Origin: Gorsachius magnificus
Lineage: Eukaryota > Chordata > Aves > Pelecaniformes > Ardeidae
Direction of reading: 5' to 3'
DNA: 64,000 nucleotides
Assembly (NCBI GenBank): GCA_034008185.1
Contig: CM067109.1
Span: 30,970,885 to 31,034,884 of the forward strand
Shown here: positions 51,901-63,215 of the stretch, in pieces
How the letters are laid out: every line of letters begins with the position of its first letter
Position numbering within the stretch: position 1 is the stretch's first letter
Made by a program: the position numbers and the translations under genes
Notes under the pieces: generated by a model
Seen by the model: the letters and a program-made list of their open reading frames with translations, nothing else
What the model was told of the DNA's origin: nothing
Database searches by the model: none

Positions 51901-54900
51901 TTCAGCTACTATCTACTCTGTAAAGAGGAAAGTCACCACACCTGGGGGCACTCCAACCACAAATGTCCTCCCCTCTTCATGTAGGTGGTCCTCCTAGGCT
52001 GGAGGCTGAAGGCTGGTGCAGATTACTCCAGCTATCAGTCAGTTGGAGAGCCCTGTCAAGAGAGAGGGCATTCCCAGCAAAGAATTCTGTCCATTTTATG
52101 CTCTCCACGGCATAAGAAAAGACATTTGGGAAAGCAGTTTGTTTCTCAGTTCTGTGCTGTTATTCCCAGTATTTTATGGTTTACTTTTTATAAAATGCAT
52201 TTACCGAGCGTGCTATGTAAAAATAATGAATTCTCTGATATGCACAATTTCTGCCATGAGGGGAAACAGGTACTGTTCTTAGGATTACTGGTATATCTTT
52301 CCAGTCCTCTAGAGAGAGGTATTATTTCATAATTTAACACCACTTTGTCAATATTACCCTAGAGCCTGCACTTGCACTTTAAATGGAACACTTTATCCTG
52401 CAGTGAAATTATATTTTACTCATAGCCAGACAATTTCAGGGATATTTGGAGAGCCATATTCCATGCTTTTAGTGGGATCACATAAAAGGATAAGTCTGCT
52501 GTATAAACTTTTGCTGTGTGCTCCCCAGTGTAGCTCTATATATTATATTCCTGAAGTGCTCCTAGAAAAGAGAAAGCACATTTCCAGGCTTTAGAGAAAG
52601 TACACTAAACAGATCATTTTCTTTTCTAAACAATTGATTTTGTAGCAAGCCTTGAGAGAAATTTAGTTTTAGCATCAGAAGAAAAAATTAATGCCAACTT
52701 TACAGAGAACTGTACCGGTACTTTTTTTTTTTTTTTTGGTCAGGATGTATTTGCCCTATTAATGGCCATTAATTTCAAGTCACTGAACACCTTTGTGACT
52801 TGATTTTTGGCCTGTACTACAAGAGAGGATTTTTGTACATCAACAGAATTATGCTGAGAAAGGATCCACAAGCCTTTTTCATAAGATACAGAAGAATTTA
52901 TAGAAATGTTTAATTTCATGGCATGATTTTTCTATTATTTCAACATAGAGAGGAAGCACTGAGAAGATACAGAGAGCAAAAATTTATGAAATACAAACCC
53001 TATGGAAGAGCTAGACATTTTTTATGTTGCAAACAGGAAAACATAAGGGAAAATAAAACCAGGAATTTTACAAATTCTAGAATAAAAACCCTTCACAGTA
53101 TCATTTCTGTAAAAAAAATCTTACATTTGATTAGGAAAACTTTCTGATTAGCAATTTTTGGTCATCTCTTTTTAAATACTCAAATACTACAGTAAAGGAG
53201 CCATATTAGTATATTTTTAGTCTCAGACTAATATATGCATAAAATTTACTCAAGTCCCAGTCAAAATCAAAAACACATTAAGTTTGAAGTGGCATTCTTT
53301 CCATCCCCTATTTTAAGCATTAGGTCCTTCTAATTTACTTGAGGTATTTCCAAGATATCTACTTCTGTGGTGTTTAAGTGCCAAGATCTGATGTTTCCTT
53401 TTGCTGTAAATTGATTCTTTGTACCTTGTCAGATGTGTCAACCTTCCTACTGTGCATCTAAATACACCAAGAATGTGTGTGAGGGCTCATGGCTATCACA
53501 AGTAGCAGAAAATGTCCTTATTAAGCCTCAGTCACTCTCAAAATGTAGGGGGCTAGAAAGCAAATTGGTGACTCTGTTTTTGCTCTTCAGTCTTTATGTG
53601 AAAATTAGATGAGGGACCTCTGCTCAGCCCCAAAAAAGCCCACACTGCCTAGATCAAAGAAGAAAAGGCATGTTTTGCTTAGCTTTAGCCTTGTGCTCAT
53701 TTTTTAAAATTTTTGTTTTCCTTCTGCCTTCTTTTTATAAGGCCATTTTTTAATTGCTTCTTAAAAAATGTGCATTTTTGGAAGAAACTTGCTTTCCTGT
53801 GTCCACATTTGAAGGAGGGTGTTCCTTAATTTCAATTGCTCTATTTAGGATTGATTTTGTAATGTTACCAGTATTGTGATAGTTTTCCTATATAAAGCTA
53901 AGACAATACTCCACAATCTTCAGTTGTGGACAATCATTTCTTCTTCTCAGTGAGGGCAACATTTTAGATTAACATAAAATTATCATCCCTGAGTATTAAA
54001 CTCAAGCTAAATTAATTCTGCTATCCACTCTTACTGTCTGAAGCATGGTAGCAATTCTTAGTTTTCGGGGTTTTTTTGGTGTTTGCTGCTGAATATAGAG
54101 TTATGTGGTAAATATGACTGATTTATTTTGCTGGATGTCCTTTGAGCACCCAGTTATTACAAAACAACTTTGTAGTTTTACTAAGCAACGATTTAGACAA
54201 GAGGAACTTTTAAAATAGTTCTTTGCTAGCAAAACTCCATCAGGGTTAAGACACTATAAGCAAGAATATTATGTATACAATAAAAACAGTGTTGTGGTCA
54301 CAATATGTCTGACATGATAAGCATTGTGAAGTTTTCCCAATATAAATGGCATATATATATAAAATCTTGTGCAAAGTCTTTTCTGGATAATTTTTTTTTT
54401 CTAAAATGAGAAGACAGCTTGTTTTTCCTGCACTGAAAGTTTAGGAACCTGATGGCTAGATCAGGCTATTTCTCAGGTTCCACTCCTAGTAAATCAGCAT
54501 TTGGGCCTTCGTGCTGCAAACTCACATCTCTTAAGACTCATTAACAACAATTATTTCACCTCATCCTTGGCTCCCTGTGTTTGCAAGACACGGGAGAGAC
54601 CACTCAAGAGGGTGTTTAAAATTGAGGAGAACCTACCACTGTTTTATACAAATTGATCAGTCTTAGCAGCAACAATAATTGGCTGAAAGGGTACAAACCC
54701 ACTCATTTTCATAGGATGCTTGGCATGACCAAAATCTTATGATAAAATGGTAACAGTGGTCAAATGAAAGAATCATTGTTCAGAAAGAAACCCTTAATTT
54801 TTTAATATTATCAAACTGAGAAAAAAAGCTAAGACATGCAATGATCCATGTTCTTTCATGCAAGCCACTGTTCTGTGGATAAGTCAAGCAGAAAATAATG

Positions 54901-57900
54901 GATGGGACATCACCTTTGACTTTGACTTTGTTAGCTATAGTATTTTTCCTTTGGTTCCAGGCTCTGTATTGAGGTGAACTTGAATTCCTGCCTGAATACC
55001 TATAATTATTACATACTGGAGAAAATAATTCAGTAAATTTCAGAAGCTTTCAACAATTCAGGATATTACATTTCCAGAAAATGAACTAAAACACCATAGG
55101 AAGGTTAAAAGAAGCAATGAAGGAAGGGCTCAGCAATGTGTTTTGGAGCTCAGTTCTACTGAGGAACAGCGCAGTAGTCCACAACCAGCTGAATAGTTTA
55201 TGGCTTATGATCTACTGATACATGAACAGAACAAAAAGACTCTGACCCCCAGAATTTTACAACTTTGATCCTACATGTATGACCTGGTGTGAGTCTATAT
55301 ATTAGAAAAATTTCTGTGGCTTTGGCTAGTATTATCAATGACTCCAGTAAAAACACTGTGTGTTTCTGCATCTTTCTTTATTTTTATTGCATTGTAAACC
55401 CGATAAAGAGTTTTGCATTCATTTTCTGATCTCAGGTGTGCTGCTGGATATATAAATGTCTGCATAATAAATGCATATCTCTAGAAGAGTCCATGTACAT
55501 ATATCCATGAGCTGTTCCAGGTTTGCATATTGACTCATCTGTGATTAAAAACATTTTCCTCACAGAAACTTAAAAAAAATTACACTAAAATATTATAATG
55601 TATCCTAATATATATCTACCCTCTCTGAAGCAAATAATTTGACCGACTTTTCGTTCTCCAATTTCTCTATAGATATAAATTGTTACACTCAGTAAGTTAG
55701 AAAACATCAAAACCATTTGGAATTGGAGATATTTAAAATTCAATAGAATACATACCTTGAAAAGCAGAAAGAGAGATTCCTGACTTCTCAGCTGCATGGA
55801 AGCTGTTAGTCATGCAGCCAGCTTTAAGTAGATATTCATTCAAATTTTCAACCCTAAAGGAATATTGCCAGCCAGATGCCACATATCTCCAAGCAAGGGA
55901 ATTGCTCATTTACATGGTAACATCAAAATTTAAAGAAAAAAAGTAGTCATTTTCGTATGCAATACTCAATATCAACTTTGATTAAAATTGATCTCCGTTT
56001 ACATTATTTAAATAAGGTAGCTCTTCTTTGATCATGAGTGCTCATTTCCAGAGTGAAGACTGTTCATTCCAGTCTTGATTCCCTAATTAAAGATAATAGC
56101 TTGAATTAGCATTCAGCTACTTACTATGTTTGTCACATCTTAAGCAAAAATGCATCGCTCCTCAAACCACCCTGACCCCTCACCGCTAGAGCTGGGAATT
56201 CTCACAGAAGTACAGAAAAACAGTTCAGCTGATCAAGTAGAGATTACTTCTGCTTAAAGACTGCAGCATTTGTATGAAAAGCATCAGCAACGCCAGAACG
56301 GGGATCAATTTTAATTCCACTGCAGAACCAACTGAGTTAAGGACTATCTGTTCGGTACACAATGTTGGCAGACAGTTTTCCTGGAAAGCTGCTTCAAGAG
56401 TTCAGCTGGAACTTGGTTGTTACATCCCACTGGAGCTTGTGTCACCTAATACCGAGTAGTTAACAGATGCTGGAAAAGGTAGCCCTCTGTCGTGTTCCTT
56501 GGCATGTACTGCTTGCTGAGAAACACCTGGTCTCAGAAGTAAGGTGAAAATATGCAACAATAGTAATGGTGCAGAAAAACGCCTCACTCAAGGAACTCAG
56601 TAGACATGCAAAATCCTGGGAGAAGACTGAAGTGCAAGTACCAACTGCTACAGAAGACAATTTATTTCTGAAAATACCTGATGCTGAAATACTTGAAATC
56701 AAGTAATTTTAATTTAATGCAGTAGATATTTGATGTGTAATAAAAAACTGTGAAGGCAACTGCACTGTCCACAGAAACATTACTTATAAAAAATATGCTG
56801 AGATATTATTTAAGGCTTTCTAGTGATTGATATCTGAATTAGTACTACAGATAAAGGCATGGAGACAAATATGTCATCTCCCACTGATTAATGAGCCCTC
56901 ATGATCGTCTTGACAGAACAAGATGTGGAGTACACACTGTTAGTGCTTGCGCTGTAACTGTTGTGTAATGAAATGCTTTCTCCAATAGCCTCACTTTAGC
57001 AGGGTATGAAAGCGCAAACTTCACAAAAGGAAACACAAGATTCAAATAATTCTCGAGTCCCAGATCTGAAAACAGCGGAAGAATGGGAATATTTCTCCTG
57101 CTGATAGCTAATGAAAAGGAGAGATGAAGGAATGTACTTATGCCTGACCTTCAACCACTTCCTTAGTTAACGGGTATTCTTTAATTCCATGAGAAAAAAA
57201 ATCTCTTTTCCAAAGGAAAGCCAGGAGGGTATTAAGCACTTTTTCCCAGCACTAAGTGTGGAGGAATGATTGTCATGCTGTGAAAAACTTGCTTTTGGTT
57301 TTCACTGAAAATAAACAGAGAAACAAAATGCTCTGTAGCTAATATCTAATCAATTAAAAAAAAAATAAAGCCATGTATTTGTGTTTGTTATACAAAGCCT
57401 TATCATAAAAAATGAATCAGCAGCTTTTTATTTTAATAACCACCACAACAAGATTCTTCTCCTGTTAATATCTCTCAGGATAAAAGAATGAAAGTATTTA
57501 TGGGTTTTAGCTTTATATGAAACAACCACTATTTAATACTTTAAATACTATCCGTCATATACACTATAGATTTAAGGTATCTGAAAAATAAATACAAAAC
57601 TGTAACAGCATTGTATAAATATTTTTGTGACTGCATAAGAATCCAAACACTGAGCCATTAGTTCCATAGGGTAAAGTTGAGTGTACATCCTCCCTGAACT
57701 CCAGAAGTCCCTGGGGTGTGAGAGTCTAAATTCCATTTAATCTCTCCTATAGACAGTAGAACAGTAGTCATGATGCCACAGGTAACAATATGTTTATTCA
57801 GATACTCAGCAAAAATACCAAATAAGAAATATATTTGATTTAGAGTCAAGAAATGTAGAATGCAGGATGTTTTTGTCTGCAAGTAAACAACCAAATTCTG

Positions 57901-59419
57901 CCCCAGTTCCAATTCTGGAATATCCACCCCTGAATAAAATTGGATAACAATGCACACCACGTGCATCTTATCAGAATTTGGGTTTGCAGAAGTGGGAACA
58001 GAGGAGTATGGAAACCTTACTCCAGCTGTCTTTTAGCTGTAACACTGGAAGAAACTTACAGTAGCATGTATTCCTGATAGGAAATCCTTTATATTATACT
58101 AGCAATATTTCAACATGCTATATTAATGCTAATTTTATCGATCAAATTGCCAAGCTGACTTCAACTGGCAGTTGTATTAGCAATTATTCATCGTCTCTCA
58201 TTAGCATTAGATATGAAAGCTACTGATGCAGCAAGACTTTAAAAATGTATTAGCAAAAAAGTAATTTTAGTATGTTCTTATAAAAGCTTGCTAATTTAAT
58301 GCAGTGGGCTCATCTGGAAGAAATTTGGCAGAAGACATCTGAATTTTCCCAGCCCTGATACCATACAGAAATTCATGAAACCTAACAGTAAAAAAAGATA
58401 TAATACCTAATTAGAAGTTATTACAGAAGACAGATCGTATATGAATTGTATGTCATGTTTGATGTTTGGGAGCCCGGATGTGCTCTACCGTGGCTATATT
58501 TAAAGGTTTCATCTACTTCCCTGGCATTCACCCAGTAAGAGCAGTACTTGATTTAAGAGCTTTCTTCCATTGAGAGCAGCTTTATCCTGAAAGTTAGACT
58601 CCAGAACCTGCCCATAGAAAAGCACTGGATTCAGCTCTCAGGCAATGTATAATTTTAAACCTACGCTACCCTGTTCTGGGGTTTGTACCCTGAAGTACAA
58701 GAAAGGCTATGTCACAGCAACTTCACACCACAGTCACTATCCCATTGTTGATACTGATATCAGATGCTATTATCACACAGGTGAAATCAAGCACTGTCTG
58801 TATACTAATTATTTTGAGGGCTGCAATTCATTTTTGCTTTGTAAATTCAAGATGAACTTACGGTTTACATTTAAAATAAACTACTAACACTTTCCAATTC
58901 CATTTAATTCCATTTTGTACCTTGGTTAAAATTGGACATTAAGGATATTTTGCTTTTCTGAGCTTTTTTTTCTTGGAATTTAGAGGATAGTTGTTGGTAT
59001 ATAATCCTTTCTATAGGTTATCTCTCTACACGACTTTTAAAAATGAGATTTTTTTTTTCCTTATTTGCTGTAACCTTACAATTTGAAATAATGAGCCTGT
59101 AAATATACTTGGAGTATCTATGGGTCTGAATATTTTGGCTACTGAGATTTGAAGGGAAAATTAGAACCTGAATCACATACTTATTTATCTAGAGAATTAA
59201 AAGAAGGAAATGTGTAAAAAATCCTAGAGGATCAGTAGAAGCTAGAAAGTAATCTGTGAGAACAATTGTCAAGAGGATTAAAAGGAAGAAGCTAGCAGGT
59301 AACCTGTCTGGCTTAGGAACAGAGATAAAAGTTGTGCAACAATAGTTTAATATCTTCAGGTGGGACCCATTATTTCTCCACAATATATATTCATATTTTA
59401 TATTTTCAGTGTGCCTCTC
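45971..59419. other. 13.4-kb stretch with no recognisable element or gene
   Basis: AT-rich unique DNA with no CR1, LTR or large simple repeat that I can recognise. Simple tracts are limited to an A-run at 47603-47627, a T-run at about 52722-52737 and a short (AT)n near 54351. Open frames are under 111 codons. A frame at 48904-49167 starts with a hydrophobic signal-like MQFLTLLFSLLNCVAF, and one at 52923-53147 is basic and AT-driven; neither has supporting gene structure. The area 58085-58330 is rich in TAAT words. Confidence 0.5.
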
Positions 59420-59483
59420 TGTATTGGGTTTGCGTGGCAAGGTTTTGGTAGCGGGGGGACTGCAGGGGTGGCTTCTGTGAGAC

Positions 59484-60073
59484 TGTCATGGTTTAACCTG
59501 GCTGGCAACTAAGCACCACGCAGCCGCTCACTCACTCCCCCCTCCCTCAGTGGGATGGGGGAGAGAATCAGAAAAAAAAAGTAAGACCCATGGGTTGAAC
59601 TAGAGACAGTTTAATGAGAGGGAAGAATAACAATAGTAATAATAATAATGGTAAGAGAATATACAGAATATATAAAACAAGTGATGCACAATGCAATTAC
59701 TCACCACCCACTGACTGATGCCCAGCCCATGCCGACAAGCGATCACTCCCCCTGAGCCACGATCACTCTGCCCGAGCTGCGATCACTCTGCCCGTGACTG
59801 ACCGACCAACATCCCCCTAGGATGATGTTATATGGTATGGAATAGCTCTTTGGACAGTTTGGGTTAGCTGTCCTGGCTGTGCTCCCTCCCAGCTTGTTAT
59901 GCACCTGGCCGAGCAAGAGAAGCTCAAAAAGTCCTTGAGTAGTCTAAGCACCTCTTAGCAACAACTAAAAACATCAGTGTGTTATCAACATTCTTCAAGT
60001 ACCAAATCCAAAACACAGCACTATGCTAGTTACTATGAAGAAAATTAACTCTATCCCAGCTGAAACCAGGACA
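59484..60073 (+). mobile_element. Avian ERV LTR (inner, solo, complete)
   Basis: A 590-bp block starts TGTCATGGTTTAACC and ends GAAACCAGGACA. It is inserted in the outer LTR between CTTCTGTGAGAC and GAGAAGCTGCC. The flanks GAGAC (59479-59483) and GAGAA (60074-60078) match at four of five bases, consistent with a target duplication. It belongs to the same family as the partial LTR at 1-81. A TATA-like TTATATGG lies at 59828-59835, and an (AAT)n run occurs at about 59628-59651. No gag, pol or env sequence is attached, so it is a solo LTR. Being inside the outer LTR, it must be the younger insertion. Confidence 0.92.
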
Positions 60074-60122
60074 GAGAAGCTGCCAGAAGTTTTCCGTGTG
60101 TCCCCCACTGGCCAAGGCCAAG

Positions 60123-60167
60123 CCAATCAGCGACGGTGGTAGCACCTCTGTGATAACATATTTAAGG
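60123..60167 (+). promoter_or_regulatory. LTR core promoter motifs (CCAAT box and TATA-like site)
   Basis: CCAAT at 60123-60127 lies about 30 bases before the TATA-like CATATTTAAGG at 60157-60167, a usual spacing for a pol II U3 promoter. It belongs to the outer LTR. Activity cannot be judged from sequence, and the inner insertion has separated it from the first 60 bp of U3. Confidence 0.55.
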
Positions 60168-60269
60168 AAAAAAACCTGCTGTGGAACAGCAGCCAGAGAG
60201 AGAAGAGAAGTGAGAAGATGAGAGAGGAAACAGCTCTGCAGGCACCAAGGTCAGTGCAGGAGGAGGGGC

Positions 60270-60700
60270 AGGAGGTGCTCCAGGTGCCAGAGCAGAGATT
60301 CCCCTGCAGCCCCTGGAGAAGACCACAGTGAGGCAGGCTGCCCCCCTGCAGCCCATGGACGTCCACGGTGGAGCAGATCTCCACCTGCAGTGTGGGGAGG
60401 ACCCCATGCTGGAGTGGGTCAATGCCTGAAGGAAGGAGACTGTGACCCCATGGGAAGCCTGGCAAGACCTGCAGACCCATGGGGAGAGGAGCCCATGCTG
60501 GAGCAGGTTTGTTGGTAGAACTTGTGACCCCGCAGGGGACCCACACCGGAGTCTCCTGAGGGACTGCACCCCGTGGGAAGGAGGGACCCACGCTGGAGCA
60601 GTTGCTGAAGAACTGCAGCCCGTGGGAAGGACCCAGTCTGGAGCAGTGCAGGGAGGACTGTCTGCTATGGGAGGGACCCCAGTCTGGAGCAGGGGCAGAG
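60270..60700 (+). repeat. Degenerate GC-rich repeats inside the outer LTR
   Basis: Variants of 'CCCATGCTGGAGCAG' and 'CTGCAGCCC[A/G]TGG' recur about six times with irregular spacing of roughly 40-60 bases. The repetition explains the long antisense open frame. It probably arose by internal duplication in the LTR leader. Confidence 0.65.
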
Positions 60701-60914
60701 TGTGAGGAGTCCTCCCCCTGAGGAGGAAGGAGCGGCAGGAACAGCGTGTGATGAACTGACCCCAACCTCCATTCCCTGTCCCCCTGTGCCACTGCAGGGT
60801 AGGAGGTAGAGCAAATCAGGAATGAAATTGAGCCCAGGAAGAAGGGAGGGGTTGGGGGAAGGTGTTTTAAGATTCAGGTTTTATTTCTCATTATCCTACT
60901 CTGATTTGATTGGT

Positions 60915-60920
60915 AATAAA
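60915..60920 (+). terminator. Polyadenylation signal of the outer LTR
   Basis: AATAAA sits downstream of the TATA-like site by about 750 bp and upstream of a GT-rich stretch (GAGTCTGTTTTGCCTGTGA at about 60942-60960), the normal arrangement of a retroviral R/U5 poly(A) site. Confidence 0.6.
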
Positions 60921-61104
60921 TTAAACAGATTTCCCCAAGTTGAGTCTGTTTTGCCTGTGACAGTAATTGGTGAGTGATCTCTCCCTGTCCTTATCTCGAC
61001 CCACGAGCCTTTTGATATGTTTTTCTGGCCCCTGTCCTGTTGAAGAGGGGAGTGATAGAGCAGCTTTCATGGCACCTGGAGTCCAGCTAGGTCAACCCAT
61101 CACA

Positions 61105-61620
61105 CTTTCTGAGAAGAAAGTCGAGATCAGTAACAGCGGAGTCTGTTACATAAAAGGTTAAATGTCTTGAGGAAACATCACAATAACTCCCAATTTTTTT
61201 TTCCTGAAACAAAATCTTTGGAAACATGATATTATGGGTTCCTATGCCATGTGTGGAGTACTGAAGTGACAGCCTCACTTCTCAGGCACAGTGGAACCTT
61301 CTGCTAGGCTGGTAAAGCTTGTCAGTGAAGTTTTTGCTTGAGGCCACTACTGTGCAACGAGCTTCCAGGGAAGTTAAGGATCACCACAAATTAGATCACC
61401 CTCTGTTCCCACAGCAAAGCACTTTTACCTTCCCTGTGCTGGCATAAAAAAAACAGTTCTGTGCAAACAAATTTTTTAGAAAGCTAACAGCAAAAAACCA
61501 TAATCCTATGAGTGCCAAAGAGTACAATTATCAAGTCTCCTAACAGAGGAGGAGGAGAAGAAGAAATCACACATTGCAGTACTGGGAAGTCAGATAGATG
61601 CTTGGTAATGAGAGCTGGGT
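61105..61620. other. Non-coding unique sequence
   Basis: Flank between the solo LTR and the pentanucleotide array; no element or gene recognised. Confidence 0.5.
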
Positions 61621-61753
61621 GGGGTGAATAGGGTAGGGTGACGTGGTAGGGTGGGTTGGGTTGGTTCGAGCTGGGCTAGACTGGAATAGAATGGAATGGA
61701 GGATAGAATAGAATAGAATAGAATAGAATAGAATAGAATAGAATAGAATAATA
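61621..61753. repeat. Pentanucleotide array: GGGTT-rich, then GGAAT, then (GAATA)n
   Basis: A degenerate GGGTAGGG/GGGTTGGGTTGG block (about 61621-61662) passes into GGAATAGAATGGAATGGA and then a pure run of about nine GAATA units (about 61705-61750). The pure run would be polymorphic in length. The minus-strand frames here are simple translations of the repeat. Confidence 0.9.
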
Positions 61754-62871
61754 GAAGCAAAATAAATCCCCTCAAAAGAGAAGTGCAAGAATACTGTTGT
61801 GTATGTTTCCATTACTTAAAATCCTAGAGCATTAAAACATTAATACATTGTTAAAGATGCACCAGCTCTTCTCCATTTTTAATCCCTACCTACATATATC
61901 TGTGGCTGTTAATCCCTTATTAATCTTTCTACATCAGTATTTAAATGAAGAAGGAGAAAGGTACTTTCACTGTAGGCTCTCTTTTCCCTTCTATGGCCCT
62001 GTTCAGCTGTGAGAAAATGCACAATTGAATGACTTTTTATAATTCAGTGTCCTAACTTCAATATACTGCTGGTGAAAGTGACAAGCAATCCTCCCTGAGA
62101 TTAAGGCATAAAATACCAACTGAGAGTTTACAACATTTCTCCATAAATTTGTTTTCCATTGGCTGTTTAGTTTTTGACCTCTTCTTACACTATCAGAAAG
62201 AAAGCCAGTGAACAACAAAGGTAAAGCCAGCAACTCACAAGCAAACAGAAGTTAACAGCATTATTTGACTTCAGCTGAATATAATATTCCTATAATTTCA
62301 CCACAGTTCTAATTACATTTCAAACCTGAACTCTTAATCTGAAAATAGATCTATGGGGTGAATTTGAAATTAGCCTGTTTAAAGACCTAGACTTCTATTG
62401 AACATCAGTGTGGATTTATTAGCTTTGTTCAGGGAGAAACCATAACATTTTATGTAACAGTATTTCTTTTTCCTGGGACAATGGTCCTTAACTAAATTAG
62501 TCAAAACTACTAAGGTTGATGAAAAATGAAATCATAACATCAAAGGCATATACCAACAGAAATGCATAGCCTTGCCCAGAGAGAGGGAGAGAGTGAATGT
62601 AAAAATTGATGGCTGAATTATACTTGGTTTTATCACTAGTCAATGTGGTTTCAATGGGGAGAAAAAGATTCATAAGCTTCGTGTAAAAAGGACTGTTAGT
62701 ACTCCTATCAAAACTCCTTCTAGCACATGCTGGGTGATAAAACACAGAAGCAGGGTAGGATTATAAAGGGGGCCATCCCTTCTCCCCAGTAGCTAGCATA
62801 GCTGCCTGGGAGTTGAGAGCAAAGCATGCTGCATAGCATTGCTCTGCACATGACAGAAGGTTCAGGGCCTT
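61754..62871. other. Non-coding unique sequence
   Basis: AT-rich DNA with frames under 83 codons; nothing recognised. Confidence 0.5.
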
Positions 62872-63215
62872 TCAGTACTTAAAGGGGGCTTATAAGAAAA
62901 ATGGGAACAAACTCTTTAGCAGTGACTCTTGTGATAGGACAAGGAGTAATGGTTTTAAACAAAAATAGGGTAGATTCAGACTAGACATAAAGAAGAAATT
63001 TTTTTACAGTGAGGGTGGTGAAACACTGGAACAGGTTGCCCAGGGAGGCAATACAGATGCCCCATCCTTGGGAAACATTCAAGGTCAGGCTGGATGGATC
63101 TTTGAGCAACCTGATCCAGTTGAAGATGTCCCTGCTCACTGCAGGGGGGTTGGACTAGATGACCTCTAGGGGTCCCTTCCAGCCCAAACCACTCTATGAA
63201 TCTTTGATTCTATGA
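62872..63215 (+). mobile_element. CR1 LINE, 3' fragment
   Basis: This is a plus-strand CR1, 5'-truncated to about 340 bp. It opens with GGCCTTTCAGTACTTAAAGG, continues with the GAAACACTGGAACAGGTTGCC block, and ends in GGTTGGACTAGATGACCTC plus a terminal TTTGATTCTATGA repeat. It belongs to the same broad type as the minus-strand copy at 14495-14914, sharing the GATCCAGTT...CACTGCAGGGGGGTTGG segment. The ORF2 remnant has frame breaks. Inactive. Confidence 0.95.

Larger units (their letters stand above)
59420..61104 (+). mobile_element. Avian ERV LTR (outer, solo), interrupted by a second LTR
   Basis: The element begins TGTATTGGGTTTGCGTGG and ends CAACCCATCACA, giving the TG...CA termini of a retroviral LTR. 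Near-matching flanks CTCTC (59415-59419) and CTTTC (61105-61109) fit a 5-bp target duplication with one change. Without the insertion at 59484-60073 it is about 1.1 kb. It holds a CCAAT box, a TATA-like site and an AATAAA signal in the correct order for U3-R-U5. No internal retroviral genes flank it, so it is a solo LTR left by recombination. A 221-codon minus-strand frame inside it (60127-60792) comes from degenerate GC-rich repeats, not a gene. A 5-bp duplication fits ERVL-type elements, but the family is not certain. Confidence 0.88.

Noticed and set aside
52923..53147. 74-codon basic frame (REEALRRYREQKFMKYKPY) after an acceptor-like TTTCAACATAG
   Set aside because: No donor site is apparent in the frame and the downstream residues are typical of random AT-rich translation.
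58124..58209. 10-bp inverted repeat TAATGCTAAT / ATTAGCATTA spaced 66 bp, suggesting paired homeodomain sites
   Set aside because: A 10-bp inverted match within about 100 bases is expected several times by chance in 64 kb of DNA, more so when AT-rich.
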